DNA from: an uncultured Flavobacterium sp.
GTDB lineage: Bacteria > Bacteroidota > Bacteroidia > Flavobacteriales > Flavobacteriaceae
Assembly (NCBI GenBank): GCA_946479395.1
Contig: CAMLFV010000151.1
Location: 1 to 6,573, forward strand
Reading direction: 5' to 3'
Length of the DNA: 6,573 bases
The notes beneath the pieces were generated by a model, which worked only from the letters and a program-made list of their open reading frames with translations, was not told the DNA's origin and ran no database searches. Positions 5,814 to 6,573 of this stretch are shown here, piece by piece. The translations under genes were made by a program, and so were the position numbers. The first letter of the stretch is position 1. Every line of letters begins with the position of its first letter.

Positions 5814-6573
5814 TTATAAGTCTTGTGCGTTAGCAATTAATTCGGCTATATCTAACACCTGAATTTCGTTTTCTTTATGGCTAAACTTTACCCCATCGGT
5901 TAACATGGTATTGCAATAAGGGCAGCCTGTTGCTATAATATTTGGATTGGTTTCCATGGCGTCTTTGGTGCGCAGCACATTAACATCCATATCGCCTTTT
6001 TCAGGTTCTTTAAACATTTGTGCACCACCGGCACCACAACATAAACCTTTGGCTTTTGATCGTTTCATTTCTACAATGGTGGCGGTTGTTTTTTGCAACA
6101 CTTCGCGCGGGGCATCGTAAATTTTATTGGCGCGACCTAAATAACAAGGGTCGTGAAAAGTAATACGTTTGCCTCTATAAGTATTTTCGCTAAACTGTAA
6201 TTTTCCTTCGTTTATTAGTTCATTTATAAACTGTGTGTGGTGTATTACTTCGTAATTGCCACCTAAACCCGGATATTCGTTTTTTAAGCAATTAAACGAA
6301 TGTGGATCGCAGGTTACTATTTTTTTAATTTCGTAAGCATTTAGAATTTCAATATTCATCATAGCCTGCATTTGAAACAAAAATTCGTTTCCGGCACGTT
6401 TTGCTAAATCGCCGGTGGCACTTTCTTCTGTTCCTAAAACAGCAAAATTAACTTGGGCGGCATTTAAAATTTTAACAAATGCACGCGTTATTTTTTTTGC
6501 TCTATCATCATAACTTCCGGCCGAACCTACCCAGAACAATATTTCGGGCTGTTTGTTTTGCGCCATCATTTCG
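5814..6573 (-). CDS. Fe-S protein with cysteine-rich CCG domain, 5' end outside window
   Basis: The frame runs unbroken off the right edge; the codon before the MetMet at 6569 is Glu, and relatives begin a little further upstream, so only about 10-15 residues should be missing (251 visible). It belongs to the Fe-S oxidoreductase group with tandem cysteine-rich domains (PF02754), as in HdrB, GlpC and LutA, which carry electrons between ferredoxin-like partners and quinones or disulfides. The C-terminal copy is complete: C142 (HDPCYLGR), C177-C178 (LCCGAGG) and C216-PY-C219, enough for one cluster. In the N-terminal copy the equivalent positions read S16, S50-A51, D88 and S91, with two displaced cysteines at C87 and C94. 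The protein ends DIAELIANAQDL, typical of flavobacterial members. A partner ferredoxin gene would be expected upstream, outside the window. Substrate is unknown. Confidence 0.88.
   Translation of the reverse strand, partial: EMMAQNKQPEILFWVGSAGSYDDRAKKITRAFVKILNAAQVNFAVLGTEESATGDLAKRAGNEFLFQMQAMMNIEILNAYEIKKIVTCDPHSFNCLKNEYPGLGGNYEVIHHTQFINELINEGKLQFSENTYRGKRITFHDPCYLGRANKIYDAPREVLQKTTATIVEMKRSKAKGLCCGAGGAQMFKEPEKGDMDVNVLRTKDAMETNPNIIATGCPYCNTMLTDGVKFSHKENEIQVLDIAELIANAQDL

Noticed and set aside
5813..5836. ATG at 5836 as the start of the 160-residue protein
   Set aside because: It would overlap the Fe-S gene by 23 bases and add residues unlike the family start; the ATG at 5812 gives the expected VPFE beginning.
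6564..6569. MetMet at 6569 as the true N-terminus of the Fe-S protein
   Set aside because: The frame stays open to the edge with Glu immediately upstream, and relatives have a few more residues before this point.
1..6573. Search for CRISPR repeats, tRNA, insertion sequences, toxin-antitoxin pairs or defence genes
   Set aside because: No spaced direct-repeat array, cloverleaf, transposase, terminal repeats or recognised defence domain was seen anywhere in the window.

Overview
The window looks like a chromosomal segment from a member of the Bacteroidota, most likely the family Flavobacteriaceae. Four things point that way: very AT-rich DNA with A/T-rich intergenic gaps, no clear Shine-Dalgarno sequences before the start codons, promoter boxes of the Bacteroidota type (TAnnTTTG, with an upstream TTTG), and a secreted protein with a type IX secretion (T9SS) C-terminal sorting domain. 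I cannot fix the genus from sequence alone. There are six protein-coding genes, two of them cut by the window edges. I see no rRNA, tRNA, CRISPR array, insertion sequence or phage gene.

Layout from left to right. (1) 1-1860 (+): the C-terminal ~620 residues of a FUSC/YccS-type inner-membrane protein, followed by a long imperfect hairpin (1860-1930) that probably ends its transcript. (2) 4365 down to 2028 (-): a three-gene cassette. It starts with a small six-helix membrane protein, followed with no gap (TAA directly abuts ATG) by a 96-residue winged-helix regulator, then after a 58-base gap by a polytopic DUF4173/DUF4153-type membrane protein. (3) 4504-5262 (+): divergent from the cassette, a small secreted T9SS cargo protein. 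(4) 5281-5319: a terminator hairpin that works on both strands. (5) 6573 down to 5330 (-): a tightly packed pair. The upstream gene is an Fe-S protein with a cysteine-rich (CCG) domain, 5'-truncated by the window edge. The downstream gene is a conserved flavobacterial protein of unknown function that is often labelled 'ABC transporter ATPase' without support.

The most interesting signal is regulatory. The inverted repeat ACTTTG-N5-CAAAGT occurs twice, both times in the non-coding DNA of the regulator-containing cassette. One copy sits on the -7 box and predicted start site of the cassette promoter (4374-4390). The other lies just upstream of the third gene (3427-3443), directly after a hairpin with a U-rich 3' arm that overlaps the regulator's stop codon (3452-3483). 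The simplest reading is that the winged-helix protein binds this repeat, controls its own operon, and separately controls the DUF4173 membrane gene beyond a partial terminator. This is inference.

The second notable point is the Fe-S protein. In its N-terminal half every expected cluster-binding cysteine position is replaced (S16, S50-A51, D88, S91), while the C-terminal CCG motif is intact. No sequence in the window makes a strong case for a wholly new system. The membrane-regulator-membrane cassette is the best candidate for under-described biology.
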